From Chitinophagaceae bacterium PMP191F (GTDB taxonomy: Bacteria; Bacteroidota; Bacteroidia; Chitinophagales; Chitinophagaceae): 64,000 nt of DNA. A program made the position numbers and the translations under genes. The DNA is taken from positions 248,001 to 312,000 of the forward strand of contig LGYU01000010.1 of assembly GCA_001302245.1 (NCBI GenBank), given 5' to 3'. Shown piece after piece: positions 47,401 to 56,503 of this stretch; positions within the stretch are counted from its first letter, which is position 1, and every line of letters starts with the position of its first letter. The notes beneath the pieces were generated by a model. It made no database searches. It was not told where the DNA came from and worked only from the letters and a program-made list of their open reading frames with translations.

Positions 47401-48848
47401 CCAAATCCAAACTGCGTGCAGTATTGATGACAGCCCTGGTGCCTTCACTGGGCTTTATTCCTATGGCTATCAGTACAGGCGCAGGCGGCGAAGTACAGAA
47501 ACCGCTGGCCACTGTTGTTATCGGCGGCCTGATCATTTCCACCATGCTCACACTATTTGTTTTACCCGTGTTATACATTTTGTTTGAAAAAGGTATGAAA
47601 CAATTCAAACCACGTAAAACGGCGGCAGCCATCCTACTGTTACTGTTGTTGCCCGCAGCATCATTGCATGCACAACGCAGCATTACCTTAACAGCAGCTA
47701 TTGACAGTGCGCTGCACAACAATGCTTTTCTGCAGGTTTCCAGAACACAGGTTGCCTATCATGAAGCATTGAAAAAAAGCAACCTGGATTTTGACAAAAC
47801 CAGTGCTGTATTTGAATACGGCAATTACAACAGTCTTGCAAAAGACAATCGTTTTGCCATTTCACAAAGCATACAGTTTCCCGGGGTGTATAAACACCAG
47901 GGAACCATCAACCTCACCAATATACAGATCAGCGAAACCGATAAGGAACAGAAAGAACTGGAAGTAAAAACAAGAGTGAAACAGGTTTTTTATCACCTGC
48001 TGGTATTACAAAAAAGAAGAACACTGTTGCAGGAAGCCGATAGTGTATACAACAACTTTCTGCAAAAAACACAGGAACGGCTGAAAGCAGGTGATGTGGA
48101 TATACTGGAAAAGACCACTGCCGAAAACCAACGGCAGCAGATCGCTGCACAGTTGCAGATGCTTGCTGCCGATTACCAGGTACTGCTGAACCAACTACGG
48201 GTGCTGATCAATGCACCTGCTGTTGCTGAACCGGTGGCAGACACCATTGTATATAGGCTTTCTGTTTTTCCGGACAGTAACAATGTTACGCAAAGCCCTT
48301 TGGTAAAACTGCAGCACCAACAGGTATTGCTGTCAGAGCAACTGTACAAGCTGGAAAAAAGCAAACTGCTGCCCACTTTCAATATCGGTTATAACAATAC
48401 CAGTATCATCGGGTGGCAGGCAACCGACCAGAACAATGAGCGGTATTTTGGCAGCAGCCGCAGGTTCTCATCAGTTACAGCCGGTATAGGCATTCCTGTT
48501 TTTTCCCGCGGACAACGTTCACGCATCAATGCTTCCAATGTACTGATCAGGCAACGTCAGCAGGAACTGAATGCCACGCGTCAGCAACTCAATGCTGCAT
48601 TGCAGGATGCCACCACGCAATACCTGCGTAGCAACCAGTTGGTAGCTGCATATCACACCACCATGCTGCCCAATGCCACCATCATTATCAATACTGCTAC
48701 ACGGAAACTGCAGGCAGGGGAGATCAATTATCTCGACTGGGTAATACTGATCAACCAGTCCATCCAGATCCGTAGTGAATATTTTACAATCATTCAGCAA
48801 CTCAATGAAGCAGCCATTGATATTGAAAAGATCAGCGCCATTAACTAA
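44484..48848 (+). CDS. CusA/CzcA-type heavy-metal RND pump fused to TolC-like outer membrane factor
   Basis: The protein has 1454 residues from the ATG at 44484 (MLNKIIGFSVKNKL). Residues about 1-1040 are a complete heavy-metal RND transporter: LPIDAVPDITDNQVQV, IEQSVSSISGLKQIRS, the helix-4 motif LGAIDFGLIVDGSVIVVEA, QLEEGDFAVE and the second-half membrane helices (LLLIFLLLYFAF, GVGFIALFGVAVLNGILL). At about 1042-1063 comes a signal-peptide-like stretch (AAAILLLLLLPAASLHAQ), then about 390 residues of outer-membrane efflux protein (ITLTAAIDSALHNNAFLQV; LEVKTRVKQVFYHLL; FNIGYNNTSIIGW; GIPVFSRGQRSRI). Thus inner-membrane pump and outer-membrane channel come from one frame, presumably separated by cleavage at HAQ. 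The adaptor gene follows 19 bp later. Metal specificity is unknown. Confidence 0.93.
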   Translation: MLNKIIGFSVKNKLIIGLFVVGLVGWGAYEVTRLPIDAVPDITDNQVQVLTVSPSLGAPDIERLVTFPIEQSVSSISGLKQIRSFSRFGLSLVTIVFDDATDVYWARQQISERLQQVTRDIPPGVGTPEMAPVSTGLGEIYQYVVRPLKGYEGKYNEMELRTIQDWIVRRQLLGTPGVAEVSSFGGKLKQYEIAVRQEQLKAYNITIADIFDALEKNNQNTGGAYIEKGLTVLYIRSEGLTSAIEDIQKIVVKILPNGMPLLMRDVAIVQYGNAIRYGAMTYNDKGEVAGAVVMMLKGENSSAVIKRVKKRIAEIQQMLPEGVVIEPFLDRTKMVNNAIKTVETNLVEGALIVIFVLVFFLGNLRAGLIVSSVIPLSMLFAIILMNKFGVGGNLMSLGAIDFGLIVDGSVIVVEAILHRFTHSKHFRNITQLSQADMDAEVGKSTNSMIKSAVFSQIIILIVYLPILSLQGIEGKMFKPMAYTIAFAIFGAFILSVTYVPMMAALCLNKKLKHHHTITDKLMAWLERRYQPLLQRLLVFPKTIIAVTLALFAVAIMILGRMGGEFIPQLEEGDFAVETRLLTGSNLNNTIQSTQQASRILLNRFPEVQKIVTKIGSAEIPTDPMPFEAGDMMVILKDKKEWTSAKSFPELSAKMTKALEEVPGITVGFQFPVQMRFNELMTGARQDVVCKIFGEDLDSLTSYAHRLTEIMRTVNGATNIYEERVTGMPQVVIRYNRDGMARYGLNVSDINRIVNTAFAGQVAGQVYEGEKRFDMAVRLAGDARKNMADIENLMVPTAQGTQIPLSMVADIQEIEGVNQIQRENTKRRIIIGFNINGRDVQTIVQELQQKVQQQLQLAKGYTIVYGGSFENMTAAKERLSIVVPIALLLIFLLLYFAFNSVKQGLLIYTAIPLSATGGILALWIRDMPFSISAGVGFIALFGVAVLNGILLVSEFNRLKKEGWDDIHRIVIHATKSKLRAVLMTALVPSLGFIPMAISTGAGGEVQKPLATVVIGGLIISTMLTLFVLPVLYILFEKGMKQFKPRKTAAAILLLLLLPAASLHAQRSITLTAAIDSALHNNAFLQVSRTQVAYHEALKKSNLDFDKTSAVFEYGNYNSLAKDNRFAISQSIQFPGVYKHQGTINLTNIQISETDKEQKELEVKTRVKQVFYHLLVLQKRRTLLQEADSVYNNFLQKTQERLKAGDVDILEKTTAENQRQQIAAQLQMLAADYQVLLNQLRVLINAPAVAEPVADTIVYRLSVFPDSNNVTQSPLVKLQHQQVLLSEQLYKLEKSKLLPTFNIGYNNTSIIGWQATDQNNERYFGSSRRFSSVTAGIGIPVFSRGQRSRINASNVLIRQRQQELNATRQQLNAALQDATTQYLRSNQLVAAYHTTMLPNATIIINTATRKLQAGEINYLDWVILINQSIQIRSEYFTIIQQLNEAAIDIEKISAIN

Positions 48849-48867
48849 TTCTTTTAAAAGCGTAAGT

Positions 48868-50013
48868 ATGAAAGCAAATATCATCATCATCACCGCTATC
48901 ACAATACTGGGCGTTTCCTGTAAAGATCATCCAAAGGAAACACCGGCTGCATCACATGCAGCAACATCAGCTTCCGCAGACAGTACACTGGTGGAACTGT
49001 CTGCCGACCAGTTGAAGAACGCAGGGCTTACCACAGGCTTGCCGGAAACAAGAGAAATGCACACTACCCTGAAAGTGAATGGCGTAATTGATGTTCCTCC
49101 TGCCAACATAATCTCTGTCAGCATACCACTGGGTGGTTACCTGAAAAAAATGTCACTGATACCCGGTGAAAAGATCAGCAGGGGCAGCATCCTGGCAACA
49201 CTGGAAGATCCGCAATACATTCAATTGCAACAGGATTACCTGATGGCTAAAAGCAAACTGAGTTATGCAGAAGCTGATTATAACAGGCAGAAAGGATTAA
49301 ATGAAACCAAATCTACCAGCGATAAAGTATTCCAGCAGGCAAAGAACAGTTATGAGGAACAGAAAATACTGGTCAGATCATTGGCTGAAAAACTACGCCT
49401 GATCAGCATTAATCCGGAAACACTGAATGAAGACAATATTTCACGCAGTGTAAATATCTATGCACCTATCAGCGGATATATTACAAAAGTAAATGTCAAC
49501 ATTGGCAAATACGTCAATCCTTCGGATGTGTTGTTTGAACTGATCAATCCTGATGATCTGCATGTACGGCTGACTGTTTTTGAGAACGACGCCTCCAGGC
49601 TTTCTGTAGGTCAAAGAATCACCTGTTCTACCAACAGCAAACCTGATGAAAAATATGTAGCAACCATTCACCTCATTACTCCTAATATAGAGCAGGACCG
49701 TGCTACTGAAGTACATTGCCACCTGGAAAAGCATGGCGTAAAGCTGCTGCCGGGCACATTTATGAATGCCGAGATACAACTGAACAATGCCCGGGTACTG
49801 GCCGTACCGGAAGATGCAGTAGTAAAATGGAACAACGGTTATTATATTTTTATTGCTGAAGCCGATCATCAATTCAGGATAACACCCGTGCAGACTGGCA
49901 TTACCAACAGTGGTTATGTGGAGATCAGGTCTTCCCTGCCGCAGAAAAACATTGTTACAAAAAATGCCTACACATTGCTGATGAAAATGAAAAACAGCGG
50001 CGAAGAAGAATAA
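48868..50013 (+). CDS. Periplasmic adaptor (CusB/HlyD family) lipoprotein of metal efflux
   Basis: The protein has 381 residues from the ATG at 48868. The lipobox is LGVSCKD, so the protein is lipid-anchored. Membrane-fusion-protein order is clear: N-terminal beta part, lipoyl half (PLGGYLKKMSLIPGEKISRG), alpha hairpin (QDYLMAKSKLSYAEADYNRQ; QQAKNSYEEQKILVRSLAEK), second lipoyl half (IYAPISGYITKVNVNIGKYV) and beta-barrel (VRLTVFENDASRLSVGQ). It would link the RND pump and the outer-membrane channel fused in the preceding gene. It ends 20 bp before a strong bidirectional terminator. Confidence 0.92.
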   Translation: MKANIIIITAITILGVSCKDHPKETPAASHAATSASADSTLVELSADQLKNAGLTTGLPETREMHTTLKVNGVIDVPPANIISVSIPLGGYLKKMSLIPGEKISRGSILATLEDPQYIQLQQDYLMAKSKLSYAEADYNRQKGLNETKSTSDKVFQQAKNSYEEQKILVRSLAEKLRLISINPETLNEDNISRSVNIYAPISGYITKVNVNIGKYVNPSDVLFELINPDDLHVRLTVFENDASRLSVGQRITCSTNSKPDEKYVATIHLITPNIEQDRATEVHCHLEKHGVKLLPGTFMNAEIQLNNARVLAVPEDAVVKWNNGYYIFIAEADHQFRITPVQTGITNSGYVEIRSSLPQKNIVTKNAYTLLMKMKNSGEEE

Positions 50014-50033
50014 ACTTACTGCACAACAACCCC

Positions 50034-50062
50034 AAAGCCCCGTTATCAAACAACGGGGCTTT
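50034..50062. terminator. Bidirectional terminator between the two efflux operons
   Basis: AAAGCCCCGTT and AACGGGGCTTT form an 11-bp stem with a 7-base loop, with T residues following on the plus strand. It separates the convergent metal and drug efflux operons. Confidence 0.88.
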
Positions 50063-50083
50063 TTGTTATCCTGTCATGATAAT

Positions 50084-51466
50084 TTAGTTTTTCCAGCCAC
50101 CGCCCAGGCTGCGGTATAAGGTAACAACAGCCTGTAGTTGCTGTAGTTTATCACCAATACTGTTTAATTGGGCAGCCAGCAGACTTTGTTCCGATGTAAG
50201 CACATCCGTATAATTGGTAGTAGCGGTATAACGCAGCAATGCCTTTGTAAATTCAACTGATTTTTGCAGGTATAAGATCTGCTCGCCACGCAAAGCGATC
50301 TTGTCAGAGGCGGTCTGGTAATCAAACAGCGCGTTAGACACTTCCTGTCCCGCAGTTAAAAGCGTTTGCCGGAATGTATACAGGTATTCTTCCTGCTGCG
50401 CCTGCGCCACTTTTAAACGCTGTTTGTTCAAACCATTATTAAAAACTGGTTGTGTTAATCCTCCAATAACATTGCCCAGTATATTGGAGGCATCAAAAAA
50501 GTGCGACAGCGTATTACTGCCCAGGCCTCCTTCAGCAGTAAGGTTCAGCGAAGGATAAAAATAAGTTCTGGCAACATTGGTAAGCTCTGTAGCATTACGC
50601 AACTGGTATTCTGCTTCCTGCACATCCGGTCTGTTTGCCAGTAACTGTACAGGAATACCGGTTTTCAGATCAACAGTTACCAATTCATTTTTCAGGCTAT
50701 CCCTGACTATACTACCCGGACTTTTTCCCAGTAAAATACAGATCGTATTTTCAGTCTCCCGGATATTCTGTTTTATGTCGGGGATGGTAATGGCTACCGA
50801 ATACTGGTTTGCCTGGCTTTGTACCACAGCCGCGCCGGTTACCACATCGCTTTCTTTTAAGATCTTCATCGTTTCCACGTCCTGTTTCCTGTTCTCAACT
50901 GTTGCAATGGTTGTCTGCAATTGTGCGTCGTATGCCTGTAATGCATAATAGCTGGTAGCAATATTGGCAATCAGTTGGGTTTGTACAGCCCGCCGGTAAG
51001 CATCGCTTTGCAGCAAGGCTGCCAGTGCGGCCCGTTTGGCGCTTTTTAGCTTACCCCATACACCAACTTCCCACGAAGAACTCATGTATAACTGGTAGAT
51101 GTTCGATGATCCCAGTTGATAAGCAGGTAGCTTTTGTGCAGTAATGCCAGCATTGGCGCTTAATGAAGGGAAAAATGCAGCTTTACTTTGCTGATAATTT
51201 GCTTCCGCCGCCCTGATCCTTGTCACTGCAATTTTCAGATCGTTATTATTACTGATGCCTTCGCTGATCAGTTGTTGCAGCAGTGTATCGCGAAACATCT
51301 GCTGCCAGGGTATATCAGCAATGGTAGCAGTATCAGTAGTATTCACATCACGATACAGATCATTGCCTGCCACACCCGCTGCACGCCGGTAAGGCTGTGT
51401 TACTTTACACGATGCCATGATCATGGCTAACACTACCACCAGCACTATTTTATCTGAATGTTTCAT
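50084..51466 (-). CDS. Outer membrane efflux lipoprotein (TolC/OprM, NodT family)
   Basis: The protein has 460 residues with lipobox MIMASCKV. Two OEP repeats are visible: LLQQLISEGISNNNDLKIAV with AAEANYQQSKAAFFPSLSAN, and LLANRPDVQEAEYQLRNATE with YFYPSLNLTAEGGLGS. The ends are FTKALLRYTATTNYTDVLTS and QLQAVVTLYRSLGGGW. It should form the trimeric outer-membrane channel for the RND pump encoded 31 bp upstream. It is the last gene of the three-gene operon and ends just before the terminator. Confidence 0.95.
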   Translation of the reverse strand: MKHSDKIVLVVVLAMIMASCKVTQPYRRAAGVAGNDLYRDVNTTDTATIADIPWQQMFRDTLLQQLISEGISNNNDLKIAVTRIRAAEANYQQSKAAFFPSLSANAGITAQKLPAYQLGSSNIYQLYMSSSWEVGVWGKLKSAKRAALAALLQSDAYRRAVQTQLIANIATSYYALQAYDAQLQTTIATVENRKQDVETMKILKESDVVTGAAVVQSQANQYSVAITIPDIKQNIRETENTICILLGKSPGSIVRDSLKNELVTVDLKTGIPVQLLANRPDVQEAEYQLRNATELTNVARTYFYPSLNLTAEGGLGSNTLSHFFDASNILGNVIGGLTQPVFNNGLNKQRLKVAQAQQEEYLYTFRQTLLTAGQEVSNALFDYQTASDKIALRGEQILYLQKSVEFTKALLRYTATTNYTDVLTSEQSLLAAQLNSIGDKLQQLQAVVTLYRSLGGGWKN

Positions 51467-51497
51467 CCCTTAATCATTATAGTTTACAAGCCGCATA

Positions 51498-54400
51498 CTA
51501 TTCTACATACTCTTCTTTCTTCACAGGCCTGATCTTTTCCTGGATACCTTCAAAAATGATATACAATACGGGTATTACAAAAATACCCAGCAGTGTTCCG
51601 AACAACATTCCCCCGATGGCGCCTACACCAATAGACCGGTCGCCATTGGCACCAACACCTGATGCAAATACCAGCGGTAATAACCCGAATATGAATGCAA
51701 ATGACGTCATCAGGATAGGCCGTAAACGCGCTTCTGCACCTTCTATGGCAGCCTGCACCAGGTCCATCCCCTTCGCTCTTCTTTCCTGTGAATAGGTCAC
51801 CATCAGGATCGCATTCTTGGCCAGCAAGCCTACCAGCATGATCAGGGAGATCTGAACATAGATATTGTTATCAATACCGAATATTCTGGCAAATACAAAT
51901 ACACCCGACAAACCTACCGGCAATGACAACAACACTGCAAATGGCAGGATATAGCTTTCATATTGTGCACTCAACAGCAGGTACACAAACGACAGGCATA
52001 AAATAAAGATGTACAATGTCTGTGAACCGCTGTTCTGCTCTTCACGGCTGATGCCGGAATATTCAAATCCATAGCCTGCAGGTAATGTTTGTGCAGCCAC
52101 TTCTTCAATTGCCTGTAAAGCCTGTCCCGTACTGTAATTATCGTTGGGCGATCCGCTGACGGAAATGGAAGAAAACATATTGAAACGGGTATTGGTTTCC
52201 GTACCAAACACTCTTTTCAGTGTAATGAATTCTGTAACCGGTGCCATAGTACCATCTGCAGTTTTTACAGTGATGCTGTTCAACCCTTTCGGACTGGCAC
52301 GATAGGTGGTATCGGCCTGTATGATCACACGGTATTGTTGTCCGAACTCATTGAAGTTGGAGGCATAAACACTTCCGTAAAACACCTGCATGGCATTCAA
52401 TACAGTGCTTACATTGATACCGGCATCTTTACACCGCGCCACATTCACATCCATCTGGTATTGCGGAAAATTGGGACTGAAAGATGTGGTGGCATACTGT
52501 ATCTCCGGTCTTTCATTCAACGCAGCCAGAAATGATTGCGATACAGCATAAAATGCAGCAGTAGTATGTCCGCCTTTATCCTGCAACTGAAAAGAAAAGC
52601 CACCATTGGTACCAAACCCTGTAATGGTTGGTTGTGACATAAAGGTGATCTGCGCTCCCCTGATCCCTGCCATCTTTTGTGAAAACTCTTTGATCACTGC
52701 ATTGTTGCTGACACCTTTCCGTTTGTCCCAGGGTACCAGTCGTACTACCACCATACCATAGGCATTACCAGCCCCGGCAATATAATTCCTTCCTGTTATC
52801 TGCATGGAGTTGGCAACCTGTGGCACCGTACGCACAATGCTGTCCACCTTTGCACTGATCTGTTGTACACGTTCGGTAGTGGATGCAGGGGGCAGACTGA
52901 TGTTGACAAAAATGGTTCCCATATCTTCATTGGGAACAAAACTGGTGGGCGTTGAACGCATCAGCAGGTAAAAACCCGTTGCAAAACATATTACAATGAC
53001 AATAGCCAGCCATTTACGAAGTGACAGAAACCGGACGGCCTTTGTGTATTTACCGGTAAGCGCATTATATCCTGCATTGAATGCAATACCAAAACGCTGG
53101 CGGAGTGTTTTATGCTCCGTTTGTTCCAGGTGCGCAGGCGGTTTCAGGAATAATGCTGCCAGTGCCGGGCATAAGGTCAATGCGTTGATAGCCGAAATAA
53201 TAATGGCAATCGCCAGGGTAATACCAAACTGTTTGTAGAACACGCCAGCCGATCCTGTAAGAAAAGTTACCGGTACAAATACCGAAGCCATGATGAGCGT
53301 AATAGATACAATGGCACCGGATATTTCATTCATAGCGTCCATAGCCGCTTTGCGCGACGACTTATACCCGCTTTCCAGTTTGGAGTGTACCGCTTCCACC
53401 ACCACAATAGCATCATCTACCACTATACCGATTGCCAGCACCAGGGCAAACAATGTCAGCAGGTTAATACTAAACCCGAACAGGTACAGGAAAAAGAAAG
53501 TGCCTGTAATAGCTACCGGTACTGATACCCCGTGAATAATGGTAGAACGGAAATCCTGTAAAAAAATAAAGATCACCAGGAACACCAGCAGAAAACATTC
53601 CAGCAATGTGCGTATCACTTCATGAATAGAAGCATCCAGGAACTGGTTGATATCTACCAGGTAAACAAATTTTATACCCGGGGGGAAAGATTTTGCAGCT
53701 TCTTCAATTACTTTTTTTGAATTGTTGATCACATCCCTGGCATTGGAACCCGGCGTCTGGCTTACAGAAACGCCTACTGATGGTTTACCATCTGTAGCGG
53801 CATTGCCCGTATAGGTCTGTGCACCCAGTTCAATCCTGGCAATATCTTTCAGCCGCAGGTATTGCCCGTTGCCAATGGATTTGATAATAATATTGCCAAA
53901 TTCATCTGTGTGTTGCAATGAGCCTTTGTATTTAATAATGTATTGAAAGCTCTGGTTATCATTATCACCAAACTGACCCGGCGCAGCTTCCACGTTCTGA
54001 TCGTTCAGGGCAGCCGAAACTTCTGATGCATCAATGCCATATACAGCCATCACATCAGGCTTCAGCCAGATGCGCATGGAATACGTCATGGTAGAACCAA
54101 ATACAGCAGCAGCACCTACGCCATTAACACGTTGCAATTGCGGAATAACATTGATAGCGGCATAATTCTGCAGAAATGTCTGGTCATACGCCGGCACATC
54201 ACTGTACAGGGCCATAATGAGCAGGTTACTGCTTTGCTGTTTTCTGACATTGACACCGGATTGTATCACTATTTGCGGCAAAATGCTGGTGGCGGCCGAA
54301 ACACGGTTCTGTACATCTACCGCTGCCTGGTTGGGATCAGTACCTACATTGAAGTAGATGCTGATATTGGCAGAACCATCATTACCCGCAGTTGATGTCA

Positions 54401-54632
54401 TGTAGGTCATTCCTTCTACCCCGTTGATCTGCTGCTCCAGCGGTACGATCACTGTTTTCAATACCACATCGGCATTGGCACCGCCATAGCTTGCCGTTAC
54501 CTGTACTGTTGGCGGTGAAATATCAGGATACTGTGAAATAGGCAATTTCACCAGGCCTAAAATGCCCAACAACACAATGAGTATAGAAATGACTGTGCTT
54601 AAAACCGGGTGTTCTATAAATCTTTTCAGCAT
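51498..54632 (-). CDS. HAE1-type (AcrB-like) RND multidrug transporter
   Basis: The protein has 1044 residues, the usual length. It shows LPISQYPDISPPTVQV, FVYLVDINQFLDASIHEV, the proton-relay Asp pair in LALVLAIGIVVDDAIVVVEA, VFVPVTFLTGSAGVFYKQF, and the second-half motifs LLSLPVGLSGVFV and LLAKNAILMVTY. A basic, glutamate-ending tail is also present (KIRPVKKEEYVE). This is a proton-driven drug/solvent pump rather than a metal pump. The adaptor gene ends 19 bp upstream and the channel gene starts 31 bp downstream; all three form one operon. Confidence 0.96.
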   Translation of the reverse strand: MLKRFIEHPVLSTVISILIVLLGILGLVKLPISQYPDISPPTVQVTASYGGANADVVLKTVIVPLEQQINGVEGMTYMTSTAGNDGSANISIYFNVGTDPNQAAVDVQNRVSAATSILPQIVIQSGVNVRKQQSSNLLIMALYSDVPAYDQTFLQNYAAINVIPQLQRVNGVGAAAVFGSTMTYSMRIWLKPDVMAVYGIDASEVSAALNDQNVEAAPGQFGDNDNQSFQYIIKYKGSLQHTDEFGNIIIKSIGNGQYLRLKDIARIELGAQTYTGNAATDGKPSVGVSVSQTPGSNARDVINNSKKVIEEAAKSFPPGIKFVYLVDINQFLDASIHEVIRTLLECFLLVFLVIFIFLQDFRSTIIHGVSVPVAITGTFFFLYLFGFSINLLTLFALVLAIGIVVDDAIVVVEAVHSKLESGYKSSRKAAMDAMNEISGAIVSITLIMASVFVPVTFLTGSAGVFYKQFGITLAIAIIISAINALTLCPALAALFLKPPAHLEQTEHKTLRQRFGIAFNAGYNALTGKYTKAVRFLSLRKWLAIVIVICFATGFYLLMRSTPTSFVPNEDMGTIFVNISLPPASTTERVQQISAKVDSIVRTVPQVANSMQITGRNYIAGAGNAYGMVVVRLVPWDKRKGVSNNAVIKEFSQKMAGIRGAQITFMSQPTITGFGTNGGFSFQLQDKGGHTTAAFYAVSQSFLAALNERPEIQYATTSFSPNFPQYQMDVNVARCKDAGINVSTVLNAMQVFYGSVYASNFNEFGQQYRVIIQADTTYRASPKGLNSITVKTADGTMAPVTEFITLKRVFGTETNTRFNMFSSISVSGSPNDNYSTGQALQAIEEVAAQTLPAGYGFEYSGISREEQNSGSQTLYIFILCLSFVYLLLSAQYESYILPFAVLLSLPVGLSGVFVFARIFGIDNNIYVQISLIMLVGLLAKNAILMVTYSQERRAKGMDLVQAAIEGAEARLRPILMTSFAFIFGLLPLVFASGVGANGDRSIGVGAIGGMLFGTLLGIFVIPVLYIIFEGIQEKIRPVKKEEYVE

Positions 54633-54651
54633 AGCTACCGCATTGAATCAA

Positions 54652-55815
54652 TCAATTGGTCGTTCCCAGGTTGCTATATAAACTATCGGCATTGGCAGGT
54701 ACAGGAATAACAACAGTGCTGTCTTTCATATTGAAGGCTCCCAGTATCACCCTATCGCCGGGCTTTAAACCGCTTTGTACAATCAGGAACTGCCCGTCGT
54801 TGGTAGGTACAGAGGTAATAGCAGTACTGACACACTTATTATCTTTGGTAAGGGTATATACAAATTGTTTGTTCTGCAATTCATACGACGCATTCTGCGG
54901 TACGATCAATGCACTGTATTCCGTTCGTGGAATGCGCACTACCGCACTGGCGCCACTGCGGATGATGCCCCGTGGATTGGGAAAAGATGCTTTCAGGCTG
55001 GCAGTACCGGCTTCTGTGGCAATCAATCCGCTGGCAGTTTGCAGGTGCCCTTTTAAAGCATACAACGAACCATCGGCCAGTATCAGTGACACCATTGGCA
55101 GGTGATCCAGCTTGTCCTGCAACGTAGCGCCCTCCACACGATTGGAAAAGGACAATAACTGTTTTTCGTTCAGGGAAAAATACGCGTATACATTGGTGAT
55201 ATGCGAAAGCGTGGTCAGTGGATTGGTATTGGAATTACTGATCAGGGCGCCGATCTTATAAGGAATAGCACCTACTACCCCATCCTGCGGACTGCGCAAT
55301 ATGGTATAACCCAGGTTGGTCTGTGCATTCTTCAGTGTTGCTTCTGCTTCAGCCAGTGCAGCTTCTTTTGACTGCAGTGTATACTGTGCAGATGATAACT
55401 GGTACCTGCTTACAATTTCCCTTTCTACCAGCGGACGTACTTTCTCAACATCCATCTTTGCAGCTTCCACATCTGCCGTGGCACTTTTGATGGCAGCCTG
55501 TGCTGTAATAACCGCCTGTTCGTACTGGGGATTCTTAATTCTGAAAAGCAACTGACCTTTTTTTACGGTACCGCCTTCCGGAACATAGATCTGCTCCAGA
55601 TAGCCATCTACCATTGGCCGTATCTCTACCACATCTTCACCTTGTATGGTAGCAGGAAAATCGCTGTAAATAGTGGTAGTACGTGGCGCCAGTGTCAGTA
55701 CCTGGTAACTTAAACGGGGCGAGGTTTTAGCTTTCTGCTTACTGTTATCTTCACATGCAGCCAAAAGAAACATACAGAACGCCATGCCGCACATGCATTT
55801 CAATCTGCCCGCCAT
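54652..55815 (-). CDS. RND periplasmic adaptor (AcrA/MexA type) lipoprotein
   Basis: The protein has 387 residues from the ATG at 55815 (MAGRLKCMCG). The lipobox is FLLAACED. It shows the lipoyl half MVDGYLEQIYVPEGGTVKKG, a coiled-coil hairpin with Ala/Glu-rich repeats (AAIKSATADVEAAKMDVEKV; LQSKEAALAEAEATLKNAQ), the second lipoyl half TILRSPQDGVVGAIPYKIG, and the barrel and membrane-proximal parts to the end. It is the first gene of the drug efflux operon. No TetR or AcrR repressor gene lies next to it; regulation must come from elsewhere. Confidence 0.94.
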   Translation of the reverse strand: MAGRLKCMCGMAFCMFLLAACEDNSKQKAKTSPRLSYQVLTLAPRTTTIYSDFPATIQGEDVVEIRPMVDGYLEQIYVPEGGTVKKGQLLFRIKNPQYEQAVITAQAAIKSATADVEAAKMDVEKVRPLVEREIVSRYQLSSAQYTLQSKEAALAEAEATLKNAQTNLGYTILRSPQDGVVGAIPYKIGALISNSNTNPLTTLSHITNVYAYFSLNEKQLLSFSNRVEGATLQDKLDHLPMVSLILADGSLYALKGHLQTASGLIATEAGTASLKASFPNPRGIIRSGASAVVRIPRTEYSALIVPQNASYELQNKQFVYTLTKDNKCVSTAITSVPTNDGQFLIVQSGLKPGDRVILGAFNMKDSTVVIPVPANADSLYSNLGTTN

Positions 55816-55989
55816 AGTACACAATTTTCAGAGTATAAAGTATAGCCCTAATTCATCATTATAAATTTATACCATTTTTTTCGCATAAGTGCATCCACAT
55901 ACACCGGCTTCTTGTTATAGAATTGTTGTTTAAGAAAAACAATGAATGGGCAGCAGGCAATAAGACAGTACAACACATACCCGTATTAC

Positions 55990-56360
55990 GAACATCCATA
56001 ACGGAATCACCAACAGGTCTTTTCTCCCGTTCACGCATGATATTGGTCACACAGCGTACTTCGTTCATCACTTCATTGTCTATTTTAAGACTATTCATAT
56101 TAAGAGATGCCCCGCCCTCTTTGGCCATGTTAAAAGCTGTGTCAATTATTGCAGTGGCCCCGTTTATAAGGTTCCAGGAATTTCCGCTGCCCTGTTTCTA
56201 CGTCTTACGTGGCAGATACAACGTTTTCCAGTGTATCCATACAGAATCGGTATGCAATACCCATTCGTTACTAATCAATAAACTGTTTATGCAGATATAG
56301 GTTGCAGTAGAATATATGATGGTCAGGGATATGAAAAATACCAGGTACAGCTTTCTTTTA
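55990..56360 (-). pseudogene. CHASE3-domain sensor protein, degraded
   Basis: On the minus strand from 56360 a frame encodes a membrane helix (YLVFFISLTIIYSTATYICI) and SNEWVLHTDSVWIHW, ending at a TAG. Shifted by one frame the next segment is DVETGQRKFLEPYKRG. A third frame gives FNMAKEGGASLNMNSLK and NEVRCVTNIMREREKR. In order these match a CHASE3 extracytoplasmic sensor domain: first helix, WVxHT, DxETGQRG, FLEPY and the C-terminal MxxIRxxIxxMxxRE stretch. Three frames, a small deletion and no kinase domain mean the gene is dead. It fills most of the 690-bp gap between the adaptor and the DeoR gene. Confidence 0.5.
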
Positions 56361-56503
56361 AATTACATGGTAAATGGCCTGGAGGATTAATATAGTACAA
56401 AACTTATCTGCGACATCATTACCACACAATTATTAAAAGATAAACGGTTCTCCGATCAGTATATCGTGAGAACCGTTCACCTGTAAAGTATAAACTGTTT
56501 ACG

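Noticed and set aside
54656-55105. 149-codon plus-strand frame in the drug efflux adaptor
   Set aside because: Antisense of the adaptor; the minus-strand frame has lipobox and lipoyl motifs.
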